Assembly (NCBI RefSeq): GCF_042445055.1
Contig: NZ_CP170339.1
Coordinates: 2,790,001-2,854,000 of the forward strand
Reading direction: 5' to 3'
DNA from: Falsihalocynthiibacter sp042445055
GTDB taxonomy: Bacteria > Pseudomonadota > Alphaproteobacteria > Rhodobacterales > Rhodobacteraceae
Length of the DNA stretch: 64,000 nt
Part shown: positions 43,372 through 51,601 of the stretch, piece after piece
Layout: every line of letters starts with the position of its first letter
How positions within the stretch are numbered: position 1 is the first letter of the stretch
Notes under the pieces: generated by a model
The model's database searches: none
What the model saw: only the letters and a program-made list of their open reading frames with translations
What the model was told of the DNA's origin: nothing
Position numbers and translations under genes: made by a program

Positions 43372-44121
43372 ATGAACCTAATCTCAACCCGAGGCCTCAC
43401 GATCACCAAGGGTCGCAAGACCATTCTGGAGTCTGTGGATTTTCACATCGACAAGGGCGAAATCGTAACACTTGTCGGTCCTAATGGATCGGGTAAATCC
43501 ACGCTCGTACGCGCGCTCATCGGTGCAGTTTCCGGCAACGGAAGTATCCAACGGGCAAAAGGCCTCAAGATTGGCTATGTGCCGCAGAAGCTTCAGATCG
43601 ACCCGACGCTTCCGCTCTCGGTTGAGCGCTTCCTCGCGCTGCCACACCGTCACCCGAGCGACGTGATCAATGACGCGCTCGAAAAGGCGGGGGCGGGCCA
43701 TATCGCAAAACACGCCATGGCCGACATCTCTGGCGGACAAACGCAACGCGTTCTCTTGGCGCGCGCACTGCTAAACAAACCTGATTTGCTTATTCTGGAT
43801 GAGGCCACCCAAGGCCTCGATCAACCTGGGGCAGCGGCGTTTTACCATCAGATCGCGGATGTCCGCGACCGTTTGGGTTGTGCGGTATTGATGGTGAGTC
43901 ATGATCTGCACGTGGTTATGGCCGCGTCGGATCGAGTGATTTGCCTGAACGGGCACGTCTGTTGCCACGGCACTCCTGCGATTGTTGCCTCTGCACCTGA
44001 ATACCGCGCCCTCTTTGGTACTGGTACTGAAGGCGCGCTCGCTCTCTATCAACACAAGCACTCGCATCGACACGACGAATTTTGCGATCATGAGAGTGAG
44101 GAGAACGCTCATGCTGGATGA
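43372..44121 (+). CDS. znuC: Zinc ABC transporter ATP-binding protein ZnuC
   Basis: A 249-residue ABC ATPase: Walker A GPNGSGKST near 35, signature ISGGQTQRVLLARAL near 118, Walker B LLILDEATQGLD near 139 and switch-loop VSHDLHVVM. The C-terminus is His-rich (HKHSHRHDEFCDHESEE), as in many ZnuC proteins. It powers zinc import with ZnuB, whose start lies 11 bases inside its 3' end. Confidence 0.95.
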   Translation: MNLISTRGLTITKGRKTILESVDFHIDKGEIVTLVGPNGSGKSTLVRALIGAVSGNGSIQRAKGLKIGYVPQKLQIDPTLPLSVERFLALPHRHPSDVINDALEKAGAGHIAKHAMADISGGQTQRVLLARALLNKPDLLILDEATQGLDQPGAAAFYHQIADVRDRLGCAVLMVSHDLHVVMAASDRVICLNGHVCCHGTPAIVASAPEYRALFGTGTEGALALYQHKHSHRHDEFCDHESEENAHAG

Positions 44122-44905
44122 TTTCATGGTACGCGCAGTCCTCGCGGGGCTCGGCCTCGTGATGGCGGCGGCGCCACTTGGCTGTTTTGTTGTCTGGAGA
44201 CGCATGGCCTACATGGGCGACGCAACCGCACATGCGTCCATATTGGGCGTCGCAATTGCGCTCGGCTTCTCGCTTCCGATATTCTCAAGCGTGTTGTTTG
44301 TGGCGCTCGTTATGGCGATCCTTGTTTCGACCCTCAGTGACCGTAATTTCTCAACAGACTCGCTCTTAGGGGTCATGGCGCATTCTGGCCTCGCGTTCGG
44401 GCTTGTTGCCGTGTCATTCATCGAGGGCGTGCGAATTGACCTTATGGCCTATCTTTTTGGGGAAATTTTGGCCGTCACGCCACGCGATCTTTTGTTCGTT
44501 TGGGGTGGCGCGGCGATTGTGGTGGCGCTGGTGACTTGGCGATGGTCCAAGTTTCTAACCTCCACGCTCAGCCCCGATTTGGCATATGCAAGCGACATCG
44601 ACCCACGGCGCGAACAACTCCTGCTCACCGTCGCTTTGGCCTTGGTCGTTGCAGTTGCGATCAAGGTGGTCGGCGTACTCTTGGTGACTGCGATGCTGAT
44701 AATGCCCGCCGCTGCGGCGCGCCCTTTTGCGCGTACTCCTGAAATGATGGCCGTTGTGGCCACCATTATCGGCGCGGTGTCTGTGGTGGGCGGACTTTGG
44801 GGAGCGCTACTCTACAACACCCCCGCAGGACCGAGCATCGTGTGCATGGCGGCGATCATCTTCACCTTCACGTCGCTTTTTCGAATCCCGTTACGGGCGC
44901 GCTAA
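44111..44905 (+). CDS. znuB: Zinc ABC transporter permease ZnuB
   Basis: A 264-residue polytopic protein of the ABC-3 permease family with about seven to eight hydrophobic helices: LAGLGLVMAAAPLGCFVVWRRMAYMGDA, GVAIALGFSLPIFSSVLF, GVLLVTAMLIMPAAAARPFA. It forms the membrane channel for ZnuABC. The start at 44111 overlaps znuC by 11 bases. It ends one base before the convergent rpe gene. Confidence 0.95.
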   Translation: MLDDFMVRAVLAGLGLVMAAAPLGCFVVWRRMAYMGDATAHASILGVAIALGFSLPIFSSVLFVALVMAILVSTLSDRNFSTDSLLGVMAHSGLAFGLVAVSFIEGVRIDLMAYLFGEILAVTPRDLLFVWGGAAIVVALVTWRWSKFLTSTLSPDLAYASDIDPRREQLLLTVALALVVAVAIKVVGVLLVTAMLIMPAAAARPFARTPEMMAVVATIIGAVSVVGGLWGALLYNTPAGPSIVCMAAIIFTFTSLFRIPLRAR

Positions 44906-44906
44906 C

Positions 44907-45590
44907 CTAACCGCGCGCGGCGCTGCGAATTGCGCGAATGTTGTCGCCATATGGCGCAGGATTCGCGACACTTCCGCCGCCAAACACCGCAGAGCCCGCA
45001 ACCAGCACATCGGCACCCGCTTCAGTAACTAGCGGTGCCGTTTCGGGCGTAACGCCGCCGTCGATTTCAATATGAATGGGGCGGTCACCAACCATCGCGC
45101 GCAGTTTCCGAACCTTGTCGATCTGGCCGTGAATGAACTTCTGCCCACCGAAACCTGGGTTCACTGTCATCACACAAATCAGGTCAATCATGTCCAGCAG
45201 ATACTCAATGCTCTCGGCCGGAGTTCCGGGATTAAGCGCAATCCCCGCTTTGGCCCCAGTGTTGCGAATGGCTTGGAGTGTGCGGTGAATATGCGGTCCA
45301 GCCTCATAGTGAGCGGTAATAATATCTGCACCCGATTTCGCAAACGCATCAATGTATTGATCCACAGGTGAAATCATCAGATGCACGTCCATAACGCCCT
45401 TGATATGGGGACGGATCGCTTTGCATGTCTCTGGACCAAAGGTGATATTCGGCACAAAATGGCCATCCATCACATCAACATGGATCCAGTCCGCCCCCTG
45501 CTCTTGGACGGCGACGATCTCGGCGCCAAAGTTGGCAAAATCGGCGGCAAGGATAGAAGGCGCAATTTTGATATTACGGTCAAAACTCAT
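44907..45590 (-). CDS. rpe: Ribulose-phosphate 3-epimerase
   Basis: A 227-residue TIM-barrel enzyme interconverting ribulose-5-phosphate and xylulose-5-phosphate in the pentose phosphate/Calvin pathways. Diagnostic segments are IAPSILAADFANFG, DWIHVDVMDGHFVPNITFG (catalytic Asp and metal-binding His), DVHLMI, VMTVNPGFGGQKF and the second Asp in IEIDGGV. Length is standard. Start follows GGAG on the minus strand. Confidence 0.97.
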   Translation of the reverse strand: MSFDRNIKIAPSILAADFANFGAEIVAVQEQGADWIHVDVMDGHFVPNITFGPETCKAIRPHIKGVMDVHLMISPVDQYIDAFAKSGADIITAHYEAGPHIHRTLQAIRNTGAKAGIALNPGTPAESIEYLLDMIDLICVMTVNPGFGGQKFIHGQIDKVRKLRAMVGDRPIHIEIDGGVTPETAPLVTEAGADVLVAGSAVFGGGSVANPAPYGDNIRAIRSAARG

Positions 45591-45699
45591 GTGATACTCC
45601 GTGGGCTAGGCGGGCGTGAAAATACTCTCTCGCTCCTTCCCTAACGTGCTTTGTAGCGTATGGAAACACCACAGCGTAGCGTAACTCTTGCCTAATCCC

Positions 45700-45713
45700 T
45701 GACCAAATGGTCA
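45700..45713. promoter_or_regulatory. Palindrome TGACCAAATGGTCA upstream of deoC
   Basis: A perfect 14-base palindrome (TGACCA-AA-TGGTCA) 61 bases before the deoC start. Such symmetry is typical of operators for TetR- or GntR-type dimers. No regulator gene is adjacent, so the binding protein is unknown. Confidence 0.5.
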
Positions 45714-45774
45714 AACTTGCAATAACCTCAGAACCATGAGACCCTTTTGCCCAGATAATTTCGGAGCGAATTCA

Positions 45775-46785
45775 ATGGAAAAAAATGCCCCCCACGCGGT
45801 TACGACCGCGACGGATGACGCTGCACAGTTGCCGCAAATCCACGAACTTCGCAATCCAGGGATGGAACTTGATCTGGATTGGGTCGCCTCTGTTCAGGCG
45901 AACACATCCGCGATTGAGCGCCGCGCTGCCACGATTTCGGGGCGTCGATCCGTCAAGAAAGACTATCAGGCGGCATGGACCCTTAAAGCGATTACGCTCA
46001 TTGATTTAACGACACTGTCGGGCGACGACACTTGGGGGCGCGTGAAGCGGCTTTGTGCCAAGGCCGCGAACCCTGTCCGGCCCGATATCCTTGAGGCGCT
46101 GAACATGCCCCCGATCACAACGGGCGCGGTATGTGTGTATCACGATATGGTCGAAACCGCTGTGAAGGCGCTCGAGGGCACAAACATTCCGGTTGCTGCG
46201 GTTTCAACGGGCTTCCCTGCGGGGCTTTCTCCGCTTCACCTGCGCCTTCAGGAAATTCGCGAGAGCGTCGAGGCGGGTGCAAAGGAAATTGATATCGTGA
46301 TCTCTCGCCGCCACGCCCTCACCGGCAACTGGCGCGCCATATATGACGAGATGCGCCTTATGCGCGAAGCCTGTGGTGATGCCCATGTTAAGGCGATCTT
46401 GGCCACTGGCGAATTAGGCACATTGCGCAATGTCGCCAAAGCGAGCCTCGTTTGTATGATGGCCGGCGCCGATTTCATCAAGACATCCACCGGCAAAGAA
46501 CCCGTCAATGCGACGCTGCCTGTCACGCTTGTAATGATCCGCGCCATCCGCGCCTATCATGCGCGCACAGGCGTACGCGTCGGATACAAACCTGCGGGCG
46601 GAATTTCCAAAGCCAAGGACGCCTTGACGTATCTCGCGCTTATCAAGGACGAATTGGGCGACCGTTGGCTAGAGCCTGACCTCCTCCGTTTTGGCGCCAG
46701 TTCACTTTTGGGCGACCTCGAACGCCAGCTAGAACACCATGTCACCGGCCGCTATTCCGCCGCCCACCGTCACGCGATTGGATAA
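45775..46785 (+). CDS. deoC: Deoxyribose-phosphate aldolase
   Basis: A 336-residue class I aldolase cleaving 2-deoxyribose-5-phosphate to acetaldehyde and glyceraldehyde-3-phosphate. The core shows EIDIVISRR (catalytic Asp), KAILATGELG, the Schiff-base lysine in ADFIKTSTGKEPVNAT and the second lysine in GYKPAGGIS. About 80 extra N-terminal residues compared with E. coli DeoC match the longer eukaryote-like type. ATG 45775 with GGAG upstream is chosen. It is followed after four bases by an aldehyde dehydrogenase that can consume the acetaldehyde. Confidence 0.95.
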   Translation: MEKNAPHAVTTATDDAAQLPQIHELRNPGMELDLDWVASVQANTSAIERRAATISGRRSVKKDYQAAWTLKAITLIDLTTLSGDDTWGRVKRLCAKAANPVRPDILEALNMPPITTGAVCVYHDMVETAVKALEGTNIPVAAVSTGFPAGLSPLHLRLQEIRESVEAGAKEIDIVISRRHALTGNWRAIYDEMRLMREACGDAHVKAILATGELGTLRNVAKASLVCMMAGADFIKTSTGKEPVNATLPVTLVMIRAIRAYHARTGVRVGYKPAGGISKAKDALTYLALIKDELGDRWLEPDLLRFGASSLLGDLERQLEHHVTGRYSAAHRHAIG

Positions 46786-46789
46786 GATC

Positions 46790-49150
46790 ATGACAGTAAA
46801 AGAGATATTCACAACAATGGAATATGGCCCAGCCCCCGAAAGCGCATCCGAAGCCCTCAAATGGCTAGCCGACCATAACGAGTCGTTCGGGCATTTCATC
46901 AATGGTTCGTTCACAAAGCCAGCCAAGGGTTTTACAACAACCAATCCCGCCACCGGAAACAAACTTGCGTCAATCAGCCAAGGCACGGACGCCGACGTGA
47001 ATGCCGCTGTCAAAGCTGCGCGCAGTGCACAAGGCCCTTGGGCGAAACTCTCGGGTCACCAGCGTGCAAAGTACCTCTATGCGATCGCGCGCCTCGTTCA
47101 AAAACATTCGCGCCTTTTTGCTGTTCTCGAAACGCTCGACAATGGCAAACCGATCCGCGAGAGCCGTGACATCGACATCCCGCTCGTCGCTCGTCATTTC
47201 TATTATCACGCGGGAATGGCACAACTTATGGAGGCCGAGCTTCCTGATGCCGAAGCGATTGGCGTTTGCGGCCAAGTTATCCCGTGGAATTTCCCGCTTC
47301 TTATGCTCGCATGGAAAATCGCACCTGCGATTGCGATGGGCAATACGGTTGTCCTTAAACCCGCAGAATACACGTCCCTCACCGCACTACTATTCGCGGA
47401 GATCTGCGTTGAAGCTGGCCTTCCGAAAGGCGTCGTAAACATCGTAACGGGCGACGGTGAAACAGGCCACGCAATCGTCACGCATACGGATATCGACAAA
47501 GTTGCCTTTACTGGCTCCACCGAAGTCGGTCGTAAGATCCGCGAAGCAACCGCAGGTCAGGCCAAATCCCTGACCCTCGAGTTGGGCGGCAAATCCCCCT
47601 ATATCGTATTCGAAGACGCCGATATCGACAGCGCAATCGAAGGGCTTGTTGATGCGATCTGGTTCAACCAAGGACAGGTTTGCTGCGCAGGTTCGCGCCT
47701 CTTGGTTCAAGAAGGCATCGCAGAGGACTTTTATGCGCGCCTTCGTCAACGGATGGCAGGACTTCGTATTGGCGATCCACTTGATAAATGCATCGACGTG
47801 GGCGCAATCGTAGACCCTGTGCAACTGGAGCAAATCAAGAAGCTTGTATCGGAGCATGGTAGCGACGGCGAAGTTTATCACGCCCCATGCAACATGCCTG
47901 CGAATGGCTGTTTCTATCCGCCGACATTAATTACGGGGCTTCATACGGCTTCGACTTTGATGCAGGAGGAAATCTTTGGACCAGTCCTGTGCGCCACCAC
48001 ATTCCGCACCCCATCCGAAGCTGTTCAAGTAGCGAACAACACACGATACGGACTCGCCGCGACGCTATGGACTGAAAACGTCAACCTCGCACTTGATATC
48101 GCGCCGAAATTGGTTGCGGGCGTTGTCTGGGTAAACGCAACGAACCTATTTGACGCGGCCGCAGGATTTGGCGGAGTTCGCGAAAGCGGCATGGGCCGTG
48201 AAGGCGGATGGGAGGGTCTGGCGGCCTATACCAAACCAAAATCCAAAGCCAAAGCCCTCTCCCCCGTTGCTCCGATCGCAACCCCAGCAAGCGCCAAGGT
48301 TGATGGTCTTGATCGCACAGCCAAATTCTATGTTGGCGGCAAGCAAGCCCGCCCTGACAGCGGATACTCCAAAGCGGTATACGCCCACAACGGCGCCCTG
48401 CTTGGGCATGTCGGCATCGGCAATCGCAAGGACATCCGCAACGCGGTTGAGGCCGCCCACAAGGCGTCTGGCTGGGCCAAGACCACGGGACACTTGCGTG
48501 CTCAAATCCTTTACTACATTGCGGAAAACCTCTCGGCCCGCGCAGATGAGTTCGCGAAATCGCTGGACTTGATGCAGCCCAAATCCACCAAGCATTCGGG
48601 CAAGGCAGAAGTCGAAGCCGCGATCAGCCGCCTCTTTACCTATGGCGCATGGGCAGACAAATTCGATGGACAGGCGCACGGTGTTCCTATTCGCGGAGTT
48701 GCTCTGGCAATGAAGGAACCCGTGGGCGTCATCGGCGCGCTCTGCCCTGACGAAGCGCCGCTCCTTGGGCTAATCTCTGTGATGGGACCCGCAATCGCGA
48801 TGGGGAACACCTGTGTTCTGACTGCGAGCGAGGCCTTCCCGCTTGCCGCGACCGATTTCTATCAGGTTCTTGAAACCTCGGATGTTCCTGGGGGTGTCGT
48901 GAACATCATCACGGGATCACATGAGGAGCTAGGCCTGACGCTTGCGGACCACATGGACGTTGACGCGGTCTGGAACTTCTCGTCCAGCGATATTTCCTCT
49001 GTGCTGGAACGCCATTCAGCGGGCAACCTAAAGCGTACCTGGCTTAACCAAGGAACGGCCCGAGATTGGTTTGGTAAAGATGGAGAGGGCAAGGAATTCC
49101 TTCACCACGCCACCGAAGTCAAAAACATCTGGATACCATACGGCGAATAG
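46790..49150 (+). CDS. Two-domain aldehyde dehydrogenase, ALDH16 type
   Basis: A 786-residue protein. Residues about 30-490 are a full ALDH domain with the NAD site (IPWNFPLLMLAWKIAPA), catalytic Glu in LELGGKSPY near 263 and catalytic Cys in GQVCCAGSRL near 298. Residues about 505-770 are a second, shortened ALDH-like domain (KFYVGGKQARPDSGY...GVIGALCPDEAPLLGLISVMGPAIAMGNT) lacking the catalytic cysteine. This layout is that of bacterial ALDH16, described structurally from Loktanella, a Rhodobacterales member. Following deoC, it probably oxidises acetaldehyde from deoxynucleoside breakdown to acetate. Confidence 0.92.
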   Translation: MTVKEIFTTMEYGPAPESASEALKWLADHNESFGHFINGSFTKPAKGFTTTNPATGNKLASISQGTDADVNAAVKAARSAQGPWAKLSGHQRAKYLYAIARLVQKHSRLFAVLETLDNGKPIRESRDIDIPLVARHFYYHAGMAQLMEAELPDAEAIGVCGQVIPWNFPLLMLAWKIAPAIAMGNTVVLKPAEYTSLTALLFAEICVEAGLPKGVVNIVTGDGETGHAIVTHTDIDKVAFTGSTEVGRKIREATAGQAKSLTLELGGKSPYIVFEDADIDSAIEGLVDAIWFNQGQVCCAGSRLLVQEGIAEDFYARLRQRMAGLRIGDPLDKCIDVGAIVDPVQLEQIKKLVSEHGSDGEVYHAPCNMPANGCFYPPTLITGLHTASTLMQEEIFGPVLCATTFRTPSEAVQVANNTRYGLAATLWTENVNLALDIAPKLVAGVVWVNATNLFDAAAGFGGVRESGMGREGGWEGLAAYTKPKSKAKALSPVAPIATPASAKVDGLDRTAKFYVGGKQARPDSGYSKAVYAHNGALLGHVGIGNRKDIRNAVEAAHKASGWAKTTGHLRAQILYYIAENLSARADEFAKSLDLMQPKSTKHSGKAEVEAAISRLFTYGAWADKFDGQAHGVPIRGVALAMKEPVGVIGALCPDEAPLLGLISVMGPAIAMGNTCVLTASEAFPLAATDFYQVLETSDVPGGVVNIITGSHEELGLTLADHMDVDAVWNFSSSDISSVLERHSAGNLKRTWLNQGTARDWFGKDGEGKEFLHHATEVKNIWIPYGE

Positions 49151-49155
49151 TGTCG

Positions 49156-49833
49156 CTAACTGCGTGGCTTGCCCCCAAGCGAGGCGAGCCACGCCTTAAA
49201 TTGTGCCCAAGCACCCTTAGCTTGCCCTTTGACCGCGCCCGCACGCTGATCTGCGGCGTCGAGCGCCTCTGTTGCGTCATCAAATAACGGATCAAGTTTG
49301 CGCTCGCGGAACTGCACCCAAACACGCCAAATCCAAATACTAAATCCGACAAGCAGAACAAGTATGACGATATTCACCCAAGGAATAAGCCGCACGTCCG
49401 GCCCTTCGACGACCTTGAATTTCACAACATTCGGATAAATCGACAGAAACTCGCTGCGCCAGCCATAGTGCGTAACCGCTACCCAGATCGGAGCATCACG
49501 CGTTGAAATCAAATCCGCTGCTTCCGCCTGAAGGTTCGAGCTATTGATCTTGAAATAGGGCGGCCAGCCGAATAGCCCAGTATCCTCGTTGCGATAGACC
49601 CTAACGCGGCCGTTCTCTTTGGAGGTATTCACCAATCGCAAATCGCGATTTTCAGACTGACCGTGCCCGCTATCCGGCTCGGCATAGAAGAAACGGTTCG
49701 CGCCCGAGAAATCGGTCCGGATGATCTCGGTTCCTGTAATACGAACGATATCACGCTGCGGTAAATTGTAGTGCAGCACGGCAAATATCGTGAGCGCCAA
49801 GAGTGCCCAAAAAGTGTATTTTACATAGCGCAT
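49156..49833 (-). CDS. DUF1523 family membrane protein
   Basis: A 225-residue protein with an N-terminal transmembrane helix (residues about 4-22), a periplasmic region beginning NLPQRDIVRITGTEIIRTDFSG (family hallmark), a second helix near 150-172 (WVNIVILVLLVGFSIWIWRVW) and a basic cytoplasmic tail. DUF1523 is widespread in Rhodobacterales and has no known function. Start follows GAGG. It lies seven bases from the next small membrane-protein gene on the same strand, so the two are probably co-expressed. Confidence 0.85.
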   Translation of the reverse strand: MRYVKYTFWALLALTIFAVLHYNLPQRDIVRITGTEIIRTDFSGANRFFYAEPDSGHGQSENRDLRLVNTSKENGRVRVYRNEDTGLFGWPPYFKINSSNLQAEAADLISTRDAPIWVAVTHYGWRSEFLSIYPNVVKFKVVEGPDVRLIPWVNIVILVLLVGFSIWIWRVWVQFRERKLDPLFDDATEALDAADQRAGAVKGQAKGAWAQFKAWLASLGGKPRS

Positions 49834-49840
49834 GGCGACC

Positions 49841-50110
49841 TCAGTAATAATTGTTCAAGTAAAGAATGAGAACGTACAGCGTCAGCGGCACAATATAAAC
49901 CACTACCAGTGCTTTGCGCCAAAATGACTGACGATATTCCTGCATTCCCTTTTCGACATAGGCGTCTCGCTCGCCCTTTTGAACTTCGGTACCAAACTCG
50001 TTCTCAAGCGCTTCGCGACGCCGCGAGGCCATAAACCACCTCAGGACAAAATAGATCACCGTCAATACAACGAAAGCGAAAAAGAGCATCCTGATCAGGT
50101 ATATAAACAT
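49841..50110 (-). CDS. Small membrane protein of unknown function
   Basis: An 89-residue protein with two predicted transmembrane helices (about 3-25 and 67-86) and a charged middle (SRRREALENEFGTEVQKGERDAY). I recognise no family beyond alphaproteobacterial hypothetical membrane proteins. It sits between DUF1523 and the alpha/beta hydrolase on the same strand with short gaps, which suggests a shared transcript. Confidence 0.7.
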   Translation of the reverse strand: MFIYLIRMLFFAFVVLTVIYFVLRWFMASRRREALENEFGTEVQKGERDAYVEKGMQEYRQSFWRKALVVVYIVPLTLYVLILYLNNYY

Positions 50111-50128
50111 CGTTCCGTCGCCTTTTGG

Positions 50129-50935
50129 TTAATCTCGGGGTTCTCCCAAGAGTGCGTTCATCAACGGGCTTTGCGCATCCCGCAACCCGTCAATGATATC
50201 GAAGTGGTGCAGGTTCTTCTCAATATGGACTGTGGTATCAGGCCACGCTTCGCCCAGCCATTTGGCCTGCTCCACAAACACTGGCCGCTCATCCGCGCCT
50301 ACCCATACCTTTACGGGTACATCAAGCGCTTTGGGGTGCAGCATCGGGCTCTCCGATATGGCCTCTGCTTCGTCAAGGCACAGTTTCTCATTCATTTCCG
50401 TTTGCATCAACGGCCGCAAATCCGAAAGCGGAGAAATCGGGACAACGGTTTGAATGCGCGATGCAACGGCGTCGGACAATCCATCTGGCCCCAACATTCG
50501 CGCAACAAGATGCCCGCCCGCGGAATGTCCCGCCAGGACGATTGGCCCCAACACCTTCTCGGCGGCCAGTTCAATCGCGGCGCGCACGCTTTTTGTGATA
50601 TCGGAAATATGGACCTCTGGCGCCAAAGGATAACTTGGCATCGCCACGGCCCATCCGCGCTCTGTTCCGCCTGCTGCGAAATGCGACCAGAAGAATTTAT
50701 CAAACCGAAGCCAATAGCCGCCATGCACGAAAACGATCAGCCCTTCAGGACGTCCCGCTGGTAAAAAAAGATCGAACGCTTCGCGTGGATTTTCACCGTA
50801 TGGGATATTGACCCGCAAGCGCCCCGCTGCGTTTTCCATTTCGCGCCAATTGCGCGCATCTTCTTGCCAGCGCTCGATAAATTCATCCGCGTTCGGGATA
50901 TATTTTGCGTTGGCGTAAGCGTCGTCCAAGTCCAT
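50129..50935 (-). CDS. Alpha/beta hydrolase, kynurenine formamidase-like
   Basis: A 268-residue esterase-fold protein: oxyanion-hole motif VFVHGGYW near residue 88, nucleophile elbow AGHSAGGHL near 138, an acid in VWVGADERPVF near 212 and the catalytic His in LHHFDII near 243. HGGYW is characteristic of arylformamidases of the alpha/beta-hydrolase type, which convert N-formylkynurenine to kynurenine, but related esterases share it. No other tryptophan-degradation gene is nearby. Start follows AGGAAA. Confidence 0.8.
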   Translation of the reverse strand: MDLDDAYANAKYIPNADEFIERWQEDARNWREMENAAGRLRVNIPYGENPREAFDLFLPAGRPEGLIVFVHGGYWLRFDKFFWSHFAAGGTERGWAVAMPSYPLAPEVHISDITKSVRAAIELAAEKVLGPIVLAGHSAGGHLVARMLGPDGLSDAVASRIQTVVPISPLSDLRPLMQTEMNEKLCLDEAEAISESPMLHPKALDVPVKVWVGADERPVFVEQAKWLGEAWPDTTVHIEKNLHHFDIIDGLRDAQSPLMNALLGEPRD

Positions 50936-51031
50936 AATTTTCCTGCCTCATTTGTCTTTATCAGATTAGCCCGCAACGAACGCTTTGCAAGGGAAGGAAA
51001 TTTATTTTCACTCCGCTCCAAGGATTGACGT

Positions 51032-51601
51032 TTGGCGCGCGTCCTATTCATTGTGATGCGAATGGAAACGAATGACGAAACTTTGGCGCTGGCGGCTGCT
51101 GGCGGGGATGCCACGGCATTTGGCGTGTTGGTACGGCGGCATTATGACCGCCTGTTCGGGCTTTGTTATCGGCTTTTGGGTACCCGCACCGAGGCCGAAG
51201 ACCTGACACAGGACATATGCGCCGCGCTTCCTTCGAAACTTGCCCAATTCCGTGGCGAGTCCAAATTCACCACATGGCTCTATCGCGTCGCGGTGAATGC
51301 CGCACATGATCGGCGGCGCAAACAATCGACACACGCCAAGGCTGCGACAGGTTGGGGCGGATGGGAAATTGGACGCCAAGCGGACAATCAGGAAGAGCGC
51401 GAGAAGCAACAATGGCTCTCAGAGGCGCTCAACGCCCTTTCGCCTGAATTGCGCGACACGGTGGCGCTTATTCTTGGTCAGGAACAGACCCACGCCCAGG
51501 CTGGCGAAATCCTCGGTGTTTCCGAGGGCACAATTGCATGGCGAATGTCCGAGGTAAAAAAGCACCTGCGCGCCTATCATCAAAAGGAGGGCTACCCATG
51601 A
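51032..51601 (+). CDS. ECF-type RNA polymerase sigma factor
   Basis: A 189-residue sigma factor with region 2 (AAGGDATAFGVLVRRHYDRLFGLCYRLLGTRTEAEDLTQDICAAL...FTTWLYRVAVNAAHD) and region 4 (LSPELRDTVALILGQEQTHAQAGEILGVSEGTIAWRMSEVKKHL). The TTG at 51032 has a good AAGGA (51020-51024) seven bases upstream, while ATGs at 51056 and 51062 have none; they would give 181 or 179 residues. It overlaps the downstream VWA gene by ATGA. No separate anti-sigma gene is present. Confidence 0.92.
   Translation: MARVLFIVMRMETNDETLALAAAGGDATAFGVLVRRHYDRLFGLCYRLLGTRTEAEDLTQDICAALPSKLAQFRGESKFTTWLYRVAVNAAHDRRRKQSTHAKAATGWGGWEIGRQADNQEEREKQQWLSEALNALSPELRDTVALILGQEQTHAQAGEILGVSEGTIAWRMSEVKKHLRAYHQKEGYP

Noticed and set aside
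51025..51050. TTGACG and TATTCA as a promoter for the ECF sigma gene
   Set aside because: The spacing is only 14 bases and the elements lie at or inside the likely start region, so it is not a credible sigma-70 promoter.
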